This document shows positions 1 through 11,505 of a stretch of DNA of 64,000 nucleotides, in pieces. A model generated the notes under the pieces. It saw nothing but the letters and a program-made list of their open reading frames with translations. It had not been told where the DNA came from and ran no database searches. This DNA is from Cyprinodon diabolis (taxonomy: Eukaryota > Chordata > Actinopteri > Cyprinodontiformes > Cyprinodontidae), in assembly GCA_030533445.1 (NCBI GenBank), contig CM060080.1, forward strand, positions 24,225,552 through 24,289,551, read 5' to 3'. Made by a program: the position numbers and the translations under genes. Each line of letters begins with the position of its first letter. The stretch's first letter is position 1.

Positions 1-690
1 TGCAGGTTCAGAAAGTGGATTCACACATGTGGCCAATTGTACGCATTACAGAGTCTAATAACTGATAGACTGTAACTGTAATACATCCACAGACAGATGC
101 TTGAGTCTTCCGGGAGATGATCTCATCATTAATCACTCTGTTCATGGTTCGATTTAGTATACTGTATTAAAGTTAATACATCACACAGCATTTAAATCAG
201 AGTTTTATATGCCTGCCTCTTCCATTTAGACCCAGAGTCAGCTAAGGGTTGTCACGGCAGAACCAGATGCATCAGATGAGCTATTCTTGGATTGTTTTCC
301 CAGTTTGCTGGTTTCCTAGTGCCTGAAAAGTGTGCTCTGGGAAAATAGATCTTGTGTCTGGAATAGATCCTTAGCATGGGGCTGTGCAGTTGGCAGACTG
401 AAAGCGAACCTTAACACTTTTCTTTGGGACGATTATGTAAGACAAAGATACCTTTTTAAGAAAAATAAAAATGTATGTAAATGTAGATCAGAGCTCATGT
501 AGCTGTCTTGATATTGTTTGTTGACAGTCTACAAATATTACCTTTTATTTGAAGTGTGTAAAGAACAGAGCCACTATTTAAAAACAAGTTGTTCTGTTCA
601 AGATGCGACTAAATCTTAAACCGTTTGGCTTACATGTTAAACTTTATGTGGAAGGAAAACTAACTCTTCACATAACCGTTACCTATCAAA

Positions 691-735
691 TCTGGTGGTG
701 GCAGCATCATGCTGTGGGAATGCTTTAAAGATACT
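691..735 (+). mobile_element. Tc1/mariner transposase relic (short)
   Basis: The stretch encodes GGGSIMLW followed by ECF, the block just before the second catalytic Asp in Tc1-like transposases (compare [12 protein letters not shown] in the fuller copy at 55982). Nothing else of the element is recognisable nearby. It is a decayed fragment. Confidence 0.5.
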
Positions 736-2694
736 TTTTTCCTGTTTGCTTCACCATTAAGTGCTAGGCTGTGTTGTGCACTGATGTTTGTGATTCTAAT
801 GCAGGCTTGCCCCAACTCGATACTTTCAGCTTTTAGCGGTTTTATTAATTGCAGTTCAGCTAAAGCCTGCTAATCAGCTATCAATGAAAATCAGCTGTGC
901 TAGAGCAGCAAACCTCTAAACCCTGCAGGACAGTGGCCCTCAAGTACAGAGTTTGGGAAAATGACCAAATTGGAAAAATTTTCATTGGCAAAAAGACTTA
1001 TTTAAGACACTATAATTAAGCATTACTGCACATTAAGGCATGTTTTAGAGGAGTGGAATTGTACCAGAAAATGTATTTACCTAGCCTGTGTTTTAGTGAT
1101 AAATTAGACCTGACAAGAAGTTACACAAAAGGCTTGTTCTATAGTGAGATTTGTTTTTTTTTATTTGGTAATGTTGTTTGCACTAGCATTAGGTTTTAGT
1201 TAAACTTAGGCTGTCTCTGTTTAAGAACAAAACAAACATATTGAAGTTAAAACTCTACTTATTGGGTCCAATATGTGTTGTCCTGGTGACTGCCCTACTT
1301 TTTACATTCACACCTGTGGCACCTTTGTTTGGATTTAGGCGTAACTCAGAGCTGTGGAATTCATACAGTTATTCCTGAAACTCCTGCATTTATTATGATG
1401 CAATATTTTTGATTGCAGATAATATACAACGTCTAGTTCAATGTAAATTGCTATGCCTTTCCACCTTTGAATATTGAGCTGCTAATCTTGTTAGATGATC
1501 GTGACATACAATACATATTCCATCCATTCTGGCTTCTTGTGCTGAGAAGCCAAGTAGGCTACATGTTTATCCACTAAACCAAAAATGGTGGAACCAGAGT
1601 ACAGAATGGTAGATTTGACAATGCTAAACAGCTTTCACAATAACATTTGTCATAACATGTACAAGACAGAAATATCCAGTTCAAACACTGCAAGCAACAA
1701 AATGCATACAATTCAAATTGTGTTCAAAAATAACATAGATTTTGTTTAGACGTGTAGAATTGCAAACCTCTATCTTGAAAAGATATTTGTCTATTTCCTA
1801 GTGTGACCTCTAATTAGCAAAGAGATTTAGCTGGTTTTGTGCTTGCTCACAGATCAGTCTGTCAACCCCCCCTCACTAAAGTATAAAACCAGGAATATAG
1901 ACCTCAATTGTCTATGCACTGTGTATACATGAAATGCATGTATTTGCTCAGAAGGTTGTGTTTAAATCCTCATCAGGACCTATGCTGAAGCAATGGCCGT
2001 CTCTGATCCCCCTCCCTCTTCAACTGCACGTCTAGACGTATAGTGTTACCCATCACCACTTTCTTTCCTGAGCACCACCCGCCAGATCATAGCACTCTGA
2101 TTTTCAGCTAACAAAACAGCACCCTTAGCCATTTCTTTCTCCTTATAGGGTCTTCGACCTGTGGCCTGGCTTGGTGTGCTGCCCAACCTACCACCACTGC
2201 CTTGCTTTTATTGGAAGCAGAGCTAAATGTTTGTTTTCACTGCACTGCTGGGAATGAGAAATGGGGGGTACCTTGCTTTACCTTCGAGTGGGGCTTCCAG
2301 GATGCGTGCGGAGGAAAAATTGCCCTGTGCACACAATATACGGGCAAGCACGCCAAGAGTCAAGACATCACAGCTTAAGGACCTTGGATTTCAGCCTCCG
2401 CTTTTCTTTTCTTAAACACAACAGCCTTAAATCCTAACAGCTGCTTCTGGTGTTGTGGTTTGGGGTACTATAATGGTAAAGAAGAATTGTAGATAAAGTT
2501 AAATAAGCCCAGACATAAAACAGGGCTCATATGTTATCTTTACCAAAATATTGTTGGTAAACATTGGTTACCATAAGGTTCTCATGGGCTCTTTGGAATA
2601 ACTAGGCTCTACTTGTCACGTATTTTCTTTACTTGTTTCCCAGTACAGCCATTATATGCATTATATTGTCTGATGGCAAATATGTTAAATAACT

Positions 2695-3060
2695 AGGACT
2701 GTGACTAACAATTATTTTGCAAAACAATTAATCGGGATTATTTTTCTGATTAATAATCGGATAACCAAAGGTTTCTTAAAGAAAAGTTTTTACAGAATTA
2801 AACCTAATGAAACTAAATGTTTCTATTTGTCGAGTTCATAATAGAGTAGACGTAGAAGTTGTTGTTTTTTTATCTTAAATGCAAAATGTTTATATATGTC
2901 GTACAATTAAAAAAAATAATAATTACTGCTCTAAGTGGGTTGCTCTGTCAGCTAAAGGCATGTTTCACAGTCTCTATACTCCATTTAGCAATTAATAGAT
3001 TACTAAATTAGTTGACAATTATTTCAATAGTCGATTTATCACATTTAATCCAATTGCTTC
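2695..3060. repeat. AT-rich MITE-like repeat, copy 1 (uninterrupted)
   Basis: The ends are loosely inverted: AACAATTATTTTGCAAAACA near the left, and TTAGTTGACAATTATTTCAA near the right. A second copy at about 10689-11500 shares several blocks in the same order, including TACTGCTCTAA, GTTGCTCTGTCAGCTA and CTCTATACTCCA. The left copy keeps an uninterrupted TTAA at about 2873, where the right copy has an insertion. Confidence 0.6.
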
Positions 3061-3327
3061 AGTCCTGAAAGCAACCTTTAATTTATCAAGTAGCTTTCTC
3101 AAAATACGGGGTTGTGTCTCCTGGAAAAACTGATGGCATCCTTCTCCATCGCCTTAAAACTGCTTAATATCGAACCATTTTTAACCTTAAAGTTTTTTCA
3201 TGATCCGGAGATCATTGCTCAGAATTAAATGATGCATTCGGTCCACCATAGACTCTTATTTCCCACTTGTAGTTTGTCCTGGCCTTGTCCAGGCCTGCAA
3301 ATAGCATTACAAGCTAGTTATTCTGTC

Positions 3328-3333
3328 TTTATT
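3328..3333 (-). terminator. Polyadenylation signal of the Cdc42-effector gene
   Basis: AATAAA on the - strand, about 70 nt past the stop codon of the 3401-3994 reading frame. Position and sequence fit a short 3' UTR. Confidence 0.5.
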
Positions 3334-3400
3334 ACATGTCATCATAGCTTTATGGATATAAAATTAAGGTTGTGTCTCATTGAAGCTTGTTGAAGCTTCT

Positions 3401-3994
3401 TCAGTTGTGTAGTTTGTCCATCACCCTGAGAACATCTTCCAGGATCGAAGGGCCCAGGTCAAGACTGAAAGAAAAGCCACTGTCCTCTTCATTAAATCCA
3501 TCGAACTGTTCAAAGCTCCCTGTAAACTCTCCTTCCCTATCCGAACCCACGCTGCCACACCTGCGAGTCTGATTAGAAACAAAGTTATTACTTGTTTCTT
3601 CCCCTTCCTCATTTTCACACTTATCTTCTTCTTCACTGTCTAGTAGAGGCAACGAGCTGCACTTCTTCCTCTTCTGGTCCACAGCCCACTCGGGGCTCTG
3701 CGCGCCCCCACTTTCATCCAGATTCAAACGAGGGGGCTTTGGCGGTGGCTTGCAGTTCAGGAAGAGGTTCTGCTCACTCTTGGAGCTCTGCCGAAGCAGA
3801 CCCTGACCCATCTTAAGGAAGGATAAATCCCCAAAACTGTCATTTTGGCCGTTGATTCCAATGTGAGTGACGTGGCGGAAATCATCAAGAGGTAGACTGA
3901 TCATGTTGACAGAAAGCACTTCTCTCCTTTTTGAGGTCCTGCTGGAGCAGTGGCTGGAAGAGGAATTTCTTTGCAGGGATGTTTTAAGTGGCAT
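3401..3994 (-). CDS. Cdc42 effector protein (CEP/BORG family), CDC42EP3-like / C15orf62-like
   Basis: Single-exon frame of 197 residues. It begins MPLKTS, like the N-terminus of CDC42EP3. Around residues 30-60 it has a CRIB-type Cdc42/Rac-binding motif, ISLPLDDFRHVTHIG, followed by FGDLSFL (family: ISxPLGDFRHTxHxG...FGDxSFL). A proline-rich PPPKPPRL stretch lies near residue 83, an acidic Ser/Glu segment follows at about 120-135, and the C-terminus ends in the family signature LDLGPSILEDVLRVMDK. CEP proteins bind GTP-loaded Cdc42 and organise septin and actin at the membrane and cytoskeleton. CEP coding regions are typically in one exon. The frame stays open for about 27 codons above this ATG, back to a TAG, but only this start aligns with the family. 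It lies antisense to dnajc17, probably within its last intron. The position matches human C15orf62, while the sequence ends resemble CDC42EP3; I cannot settle the name. Confidence 0.88.
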   Translation of the reverse strand: MPLKTSLQRNSSSSHCSSRTSKRREVLSVNMISLPLDDFRHVTHIGINGQNDSFGDLSFLKMGQGLLRQSSKSEQNLFLNCKPPPKPPRLNLDESGGAQSPEWAVDQKRKKCSSLPLLDSEEEDKCENEEGEETSNNFVSNQTRRCGSVGSDREGEFTGSFEQFDGFNEEDSGFSFSLDLGPSILEDVLRVMDKLHN

Positions 3995-5110
3995 CCTGAT
4001 GGATTTGCTGGGGATAGACTTCCTCCTCTGTAAATACTGCGGAAGGGATGCAGACTAAATGTATAATAACATCTATAAAGAAAAAAGAAACACACACAAA
4101 AAAGACAATTAGGATTTACACGAATGATAGTCTGAAGCAAGTCCGAGCTTGTGCTTCTTCTGGTATTCAGCACCAGATGTAAGCGCGGAGCTCTGCTGTC
4201 GGTTTTAATCAGAATTGACAGCCATTGTTTAGAAGACTGCACCTGTTGGACTTGTTCTTAGTGTAATGAAATTCAGTATTATTTGGCTGCAGAGGGATGG
4301 CCCAGCAATGCTTTGAAACCTTTGTTTATAAATATTTATTTTCCCAAAGCCTAGACTCTTCCCATAAGCACAGGTGTGGTCTTCTACATATCCTCCAGAG
4401 GAAGTCTATTAATCTACTTAAGAATTCCAGTAACAAAAGCACAAAAATTAAAACAACAAAAGGGTAATAGCTCAGTTTGTTGGAATCCCCTTACAGTTTT
4501 TAAAGTAGGAGGTATTCTTCTCTCTGCAAATCTAAATGGCTTTGCTGCGGAAAAAAATAGTGTAATGAATTAAATCTTTATTTGTAGTGACCTCAGATAG
4601 TGATGTAAAGTTAAATTAGATGCAGATATTACTCAGCTACTATAATTTTTTCAGAAAATCTTATAGTTCCTATGAAATCCTGAAGTGTTTTGTATTTTAA
4701 CTAACTAAATGACTGAATGCACTCCTTTTAGTGTGAGCTTATATTCGACCGTGATTTCGTAAAACCGCTATTTTTAGGGATTTTTATGAATAAGGCGAAA
4801 TGGAGAAACGGGATTCTAAGAATCTTCATTTCAATTTGAACAGTTTTAGATATTAAAATTAAGCTGATTTAAATCCAGATGTCAGCAAAACAGGGACACA
4901 CTATGTTTTTCTCTATATTCTGTTTAACCAAAGTCTTAAATAACTCTGTTTTGAATATTTTATGTCAGACATCATCTTGTATAAACTATATACTACAAAG
5001 AAGGAAGCCTTTGCATTCCGTGACTTGTAAGCATTTTATTTACAAAACCAGAACTCTGTTCATCAACCTCGGCATGCAGATTAGATAATCTCCTGGGCGT
5101 TTTTGGATTT

Positions 5111-5967
5111 TTACAGTCTCCTCATAGCTTTGCCCTCTTTAGCTCCACATTCGTGACTTGAAACACTAACTGTGAATTTGTAAGCCGCCTCAACAAACAT
5201 GCTTCGTCGGCCCGTAAAGGGTTTTATCGGCACTTTAGCAGCAGCAGGAGGTTGGAAGTGCGCGGACACAGCATTCCTTTCCAAACATGTCAGGTCAATC
5301 AAAGAGGAGTGGTACAATTCAGCTGTGAGGAAAGACCTCGTGGCCAAGTAGAAAGTTGGCTTCTTAAGACGGATTAACCAAAAAAAAAAAAAACAAACAC
5401 AATTTTTGATATTGCTTTTCTTTTTGAATAATTACTTTTGCTCAGCTTAGGGTTCAAAATAAATAATTTGAAGAGTTTCCTCCCCAAGAAGAATGTCTAG
5501 AATGACAAAGAAATGTAAAACAGATGAATATTGATATATATAAACTTACCATTCTTGGTGTAGTAAAGAAAAATATAGCATATTAAAAAGACCACACATG
5601 CACACCCTTCTCTGTCAGGAATCTAGGCTGCTTCTAACTGCTTTCCCTGGTAAGCTCTTCTTCAACAAGATGGGACATGCCATCCATGGGAGAGAAAACT
5701 TATTCCTCAGCTTTTAGAATGCTGAAACAATCTAAAATCTGTCTATAGATGTAACTCTGAAAGAAATAATACGCTACTTTAACTGAAAATAAACAAATTC
5801 TTACCTTTCTCCTCTTTTGGATAGACTTTTAGTTCATTGGTAATGAATCCTGTTTTTGAGGCGGTGTAAAATCCGGCCTGCTTTGCAGATTTTCCAACAG
5901 GTGTGTTTCTTCTGAATGTCCTCTTTAAGTAAATGATAAACCAGAGGAGGGCAGAGTGCAAGGGCAT
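5111..5967 (-). CDS. Candidate two-exon small gene (124 aa), unrecognised
   Basis: Exon A (5805-5967) starts with ATG and reads MPLHSALLWFIIYLKRTFRR onward for 54 codons, then meets a strong donor, AAAG|GTAAG. Exon B (5111-5322) follows an acceptor, TCTTTCCTCACAG. The phases match (1 nt carried over), giving 124 residues ending in KAMRRL. The predicted N-terminus is hydrophobic then basic. No family is recognised. Against it, exon B overlaps a reading frame of similar quality on the other strand (5199-5351). Both cannot easily be right, and either may be chance. Confidence 0.22.
5199..5351 (+). CDS. Candidate 50-residue microprotein, unrecognised
   Basis: A short frame, MLRRPVKGFIGTLAAAGG onward, ending VRKDLVAK then TAG. 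An in-frame TAA lies six codons upstream, so the start is bounded. Its GC content is well above the surrounding AT-rich intron. The first 18 residues are basic and Ala/Gly-rich, as in mitochondrial presequences, and the second half (KHVRSIKEEWYNSAVRKDL) could form an amphipathic helix. A run of 13 A lies about 30 nt past the stop, which could mark a retrocopy or be chance. I do not recognise the protein, and the antisense two-exon model is the rival reading. Confidence 0.28.
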   Translation: MLRRPVKGFIGTLAAAGGWKCADTAFLSKHVRSIKEEWYNSAVRKDLVAK

Positions 5968-8900
5968 CCAGGTGAAGGCTTTCCTCTTGTTTTTTTTTTT
6001 TTTTCTTACCTTAGCTTATGTAAAGTGGTGCAGTTTCAGAACGTCTGCAATTCATGAGAATACATCATCCTGACCGCAGAGCAAGTCTGCCCTGGAGTCA
6101 TAGGTGTTACCGTTGAGTTTTGCTCTTTGATTGGCTGCATTCTTTACCTGTGGGGGGAAGTAGGTGGAAAACAGAAGCTCCTCCATTTTTTTTCATTTGT
6201 TATTAGAAGAGATCGAAACTTTGCCAGAGGGCATTTAGTTCAAGAGAATATGTTTCAGAGGAAAAGATGTGAAACAAAATTAGCTTGTGTGCTTATTAAA
6301 GGAGCTAGTTGTAGAGCAAACATGTCAGTCACAAAGAGGAGGGGGGGGGGTTAACTTGTCTCTAATCTCCATGCTATTGTCCCATGGCTCTACTGAGATC
6401 CTGATTTCCTGTCTGTTGTTTGTTAGTGTAAAGTCCCCCCAGCCCACCCCTCTCCACAGGCTCTTCTGCCTGACTGGAAGTTTTGGGATCCTCTGTATAA
6501 TCAAACCACAAAGACATGTCCAAACAGGCGTAGTGGGTTTCACAACAGAAATAACCGGTTGCGTTTCCAATTCTCACGCCTCCAACGTGTTGTCTCTGCC
6601 GTGGCATGGCAAGGCTGTAACGGTCTGTAAACTGTCTCCAATAACAGGTTTGTTTTCTGTTCCGCTGTACTGATTCCACATAGTACACGACCAGAGGTGC
6701 ATTTACTTTTTCAGCTTTACAGTTTACAATAAGGGGGGAAAAAATTCCTGATATTCCATGGAAGATTCCATGAAGATATGAAGTCTAAAGCAACAAAAAA
6801 CAAACTGTTAATTACACATGAACAGTCGGCTCATCTGATGCTCTGTTGGGAGAAATGGAACGAAATTCTAACAAACTTTTGTGGAAAGTACAAACAGTAT
6901 GACCAAAGTCCTACATTTAAATGACAATTTGACCAAAATCTAAAGATATGTGTTTATAAACTCTTGACTAAAAGAACGTAATAAAATATCCTCTAAAGTT
7001 CTAAGTCTGTCATTATTTCATGAGAATCAATTAATTTGGTAATCCTAACAGACATAACAGTAGAAGTTTAGGCTAAATTAAAGCCAAATAATGGGAATAA
7101 AACAGATCCGTGCCTTTTTAATCTGGCTCATGTAAACATCGTGTTAAAGCTGCTATTTTGTTCAAATACTTCTAAAACATTTAAGCATTGATGAAGGGCG
7201 TATGATTATCTTTTGAACATCTTTGCCTTGTTCTTTGAGTTTAAATATGCATGTTATGAAGGAGAAAGCCTTTCTTCTCTCAGTATTCCTTTCAAATTTA
7301 TCCAATAAACAAAAAGCTTGCCAGCGTATTCTCCTCTTCTCCCGCTCTGTGCTCCAGTGCCAGCACAGTCTCCTAGACCAGACACAATTACTCAAGCAAA
7401 TGAAACTAACCTCTTGCCAAGTCTGAAAGAGAAAGTTTTGCAGCATCTTTTTTTCTGAGAAAAGTATCCATCTTCCACCTACAGCCGCAAACCTGCTTGC
7501 ATGCTTGAAGACCAATAGGTTGAAGGTTCTGCGTTATCTGCAATGTTTAGTAAGAGCCTCAGAAGACTATAGTCAGACTGAGGCTGGGCTTTCTGTTAGT
7601 GGTGCTCTCATGCCATGTAGCCTGCAGGCTGCTTTAGTCTGAGCTACATTTCTAAGCCTTTCCTAATGCCTGACCATGGTGGGCAGTGCGGTTTGATGAA
7701 GCTATTATTGGGTCTGAAATCATGTTTTTCATCCTTTTCGCAGAAGAAAAACTGTTTCCAGATATTTCTTTGACTGGTGCTAGAAGCCCAAATTGAGGCT
7801 TTGGTGGATACTCCTCTAGCCCTTTGTTGTGTGTTCTCCAGCTTCTGCTGTGCTAAGGCTCCTAGATGGCCCACACTTAGACAGGATTTATTGCTTGCTT
7901 TGTCTGGGTCCTTTTAATTAATACATTGTTTGATTGTGTCTGAAATGGCACACATAGCTTTACTGAATATCTCAGCCTGTACTGCACTCATGATTCTCTC
8001 AGACTATGAAAACCTCAAAATGAGCTGCATTTCAATAATTAAGATATGCTTTGTTATTTTGCTCTTAGCAAACACCCTTTTTTTTTTAAACTGTATCTGA
8101 TGTTTTGCGTACAAATGGAACAGACCGCTTCTTAAATTTAAACAGTTCTTGGTCATTTAACATTTCACATATTTTTTAACCATTGACAACTTTTAAACTT
8201 TCTTTTTGAATGAAGATGAGACGCCATGTTTAAATAATTGTAATCTCTTCTAATCCAACTGTTTTAGATCAGTTTTATTTTTTCCCCACATGTACTAATA
8301 AGTAATAATCCCAGTAGTCTGAAGGGAGCAATGCACAGACTAGTTTTTTCTTTCTTCTTCTGTATGGAGAAGCGTTTCCACCAAAATTAAGTAAATTAAT
8401 AAATAAATAAATAAATGCTGCTATTTATTGATTACCGGTAGTAATAAAGATTCTGTTGAATAAATACATGTCACCATGAAGTAAATCTGAATACTTTAAA
8501 ATAAAATGTTCTTATTTAGTTACATAAATTGATTAAGTAATGAAGTATTTTATTCATTCCATAATGGAGTTGTATTTTTATTTTTTTGGCACTTTTATTA
8601 GTGAAGTCTGTTTCAGTGACTTATAATTCCTTTTAACTCTGTTTTTCAATGGTGTGTGGTTTATCTGTGTGGTGGTGCTGGTTAGAAGTCAGCAGTTCAG
8701 AGGGAAAAAAAGGAACCAGCTTGCAAATAACAAACGAGAGAAGAAGAAAGAATTGATGCCATATTTTTGGCGACCGTTTGCAGAAGGTTTCTAATCTTTC
8801 TAAATTGAATCAACTGATTTACAGTGTCTGCAAACAGAAGCGTCTCAGACTCATTGAGAGAAGCTGCAAACATTCTTGATGCAATGGTAGTGTTGCAGAT

Positions 8901-10688
8901 ATCTGGTCCAAGTCCTGTACTAGGAATACCAGGTCGCCACACAGATGCCCCCAACCATTTGAACTTAAGCGCATCAAATCAAAAGAGCTTAAAATGAAAA
9001 AGAGAGAATATATAATTAGTTTTACTTCATGGAAACATTAATTTCATATTATATTTATTAACGATTTATCTAAAGCAGCTTTCCTCTATTCATTCATATA
9101 TTAAATTAATTATGAATGAAACTGTTCTCCATAGTTCTGGAGCAGAACTGTTTTAATTTCGGTAATATTTTCCAGAAAAAAAGGGATATTTTGATGTTTT
9201 CTGGTCAAACATAAGACTTTTGTTCCTTACCATGTGACTGTCGACTAAATTAAGGTCCTCCTTTCATATATAGTGACTTTATATAAACACTTACTTGAAT
9301 GTCTTAGAAAAACTGCTAAAACTCTTCTAGCAGTAGTTACATTTGCTAATCATCTAATTAAGAACATTTGATCAAAACTGGTTTAATGCTTTTGTGCTTC
9401 ACTCAGTTTGTGTGGAGATCTTTTTTACAGAAATTATGATCTTGTGGCTTTTTACTTTTAAGCTCAGTCATCAGGATACTGATAAACTGGCAGGCTCAGA
9501 CAATACTTGTGCAACCATTATATGAAAATTATTTTTATTTTATGAAGATCAGCCTGAATCTATTTTCTTCACTTAAGCATTTTATCATAAATGGCTTTTC
9601 CCACCGGCTGCAATTATATGCTTTCTTAGTCATGAGTTGAAAACAGAAATTAGAATTTTGTTTATTGCTAATTCAATGCAATCTTTTTAAAACACTTCAT
9701 CCGTTTTGGTCTAAATAAAAAAGAAAAAACCGAATTGCATATTTTTTACAATCTTTCTCTTAGTTAACTGGAATAAAAATAGGATGTTATAATGTACTGT
9801 GGTCAATTCATGCTTAGGTTGTGATGAATTCATACAGACATTAAGTGGTGACAAATAATGCATTGGCTTCAACTGAAATGCTTGAAGGTTAACACAAAGC
9901 AGACATGTTTAATCCAAAGGCACATTTCTAGTTTTGGTTTATACTTTATAATTTTAGCTTAAGCACTGGTCTTCTACCAGGCGCACAAACTCATTTGTTT
10001 TAACAAAGAAACTTTTGCAATCAGAGAGCTTTTCCAGGAACCTAAGGCTGTGAAAGACATAAGTTTGCTTATTATTACCTTTTTGGAAGACAAGCCAGGC
10101 AGTGGACCTCCATTTCATATTTTCCTAATTTTTTTTAAAGCCTTTCCATCAAAAAGAAAAATGCCAGGAGTTGAGATCTTTGTAGCCATTTTTCATGTCT
10201 TGGTTTTTTTCCTTCTACAGATTCCAAAGAAAATCTCTGATATTTTAAAAGCAGACGTCTGTTCTCATTAAAACAAAAATCAAATGCTACGCAGGCGCAA
10301 TTGCTCATATGTAAAAAAACCCCGAAACACTTAAACTTGCATTTTGGTTGTATCCTAATATCCATAAACAAGCACTACAGTTCATGTTTTACGCTGAAGC
10401 TGAAAAGTGTTAATCCAAGGTTTACAGAAATACCTTGACCAAACATTTTAATAGGTAGAATATCCCTTCACTTATGCCCCAAAATCCATAAGCTGAACAG
10501 AGTATGGGAAATCCACCAAAACATGCCTGTTCACCTACAATGGTGGGTTGGGAAGGAGAAGTTTAATCACTAAAAGCATCAGATTGGTCCATGGTGACTA
10601 AAGGAGCTGTAGAAATCCATTGCTTCACACGGAAACCACTTTTTGTATCTGGTCAGATTTCATAAGAACATGGATGAATCTAAATTCG
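5968..10688. other. Non-coding stretch, probably dnajc17 intron
   Basis: No exon with convincing splice sites and family similarity was found. There is a small (AAAT)n run near 8398-8416 and a G-run near 6341. A - strand frame at 8697-8954 has protein-like composition but no recognised family. Confidence 0.4.
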
Positions 10689-11505
10689 GGCTGCAGTTAA
10701 CGATTATTTTGCAGAATGATTAATCAATCATTTTTGGATCAATCGATTAATAATTTGATAGAAAAAAATTCCTTAAAGCAGACTTTTTACAAAATTAAAC
10801 CAGGTGAAACTAACTTTTCCACTTCAGTTCTAGATAGAGCATCGCGACAGACATTTTTTTTCCCCATCTTAAAGGAATAGTACACCCAAAACATGATTAG
10901 CCTTCATTTTATGCGCACTTTCATCTGGTTTGGTCTGCCGCAGTTTCCGTAGGCTCGTGAACTCACAGGGGCGCGCTTTTAGGAAATCCTATACACTACT
11001 GTTTATGCTCTAAAAACATTCTAAATGACTTTGTTTCGAGTAAATTATGGACGCTACCCACTCAGGACACTTGGAATACATTGGACGAGCACTATGGAGG
11101 AATATTGACACGTTTTTTGTGGACTTTTAAGGACCTTTCTGCCTCGGGCACCATAGATCTCCATTATTTGAATGTCAGCAGACAGCAAGAAGCCTCCCAG
11201 ATCTCCAGATGCATTTGAGATATCAAAAAAGTACTCCAGAGTGTTGTTCAGCATGGGGGTGAGTAGAAAATGAAGGCTAATCATGTTTTGGGTGTACTAT
11301 TCCTTTAAATGCTAAATGTTTATATCTTTTTTTTTTTTTTTTACAATTTTGATATAATTACTGCTCTAAATGAGTTGCTCTGTCAGCTACAGGCATGTTT
11401 TACAATCTCTATACTCCAGATAACGATTATTGGTTACTAAATTAGTTGAGGACTATTTTGATAACTGATGGATCAGAATTAATCTGATTAGTTGAAACCT
11501 AAATC
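10689..11505. repeat. AT-rich MITE-like repeat, copy 2 (interrupted)
   Basis: It shares left and right parts with the repeat at 2695-3060, but is split by the 10873-11304 insertion. Confidence 0.6.
10873..11304. mobile_element. TTAA-flanked MITE (Kolobok-like or piggyBac-like)
   Basis: The terminal inverted repeats begin AGGAATAGTACACCCAAAAC and extend to about 38 bp at both ends. TTAA duplications flank it at 10869-10872 and 11305-11308. The sister repeat at about 2869 shows the empty site as a single TTAA. The 432-bp body has no transposase. The TTAA target together with AG at the tip fits Kolobok better than piggyBac, but this is inference. Confidence 0.75.

Larger units (their letters stand above)
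1..3327. other. Non-coding, probably last intron of dnajc17
   Basis: No convincing exon is seen on either strand. The stretch is AT-rich and lies upstream of the dnajc17 terminal exon in the same orientation, so I infer it is intronic. It holds a short Tc1 relic near 691-735 and a palindromic AT-rich repeat at about 2695-3060, both listed separately. Confidence 0.5.

Noticed and set aside
8697..8954. - strand frame with protein-like stretch TIASRMFAASLNESETLLFA
   Set aside because: Composition is suggestive, but no family, no clear donor and no partner exon. Kept as a note only.
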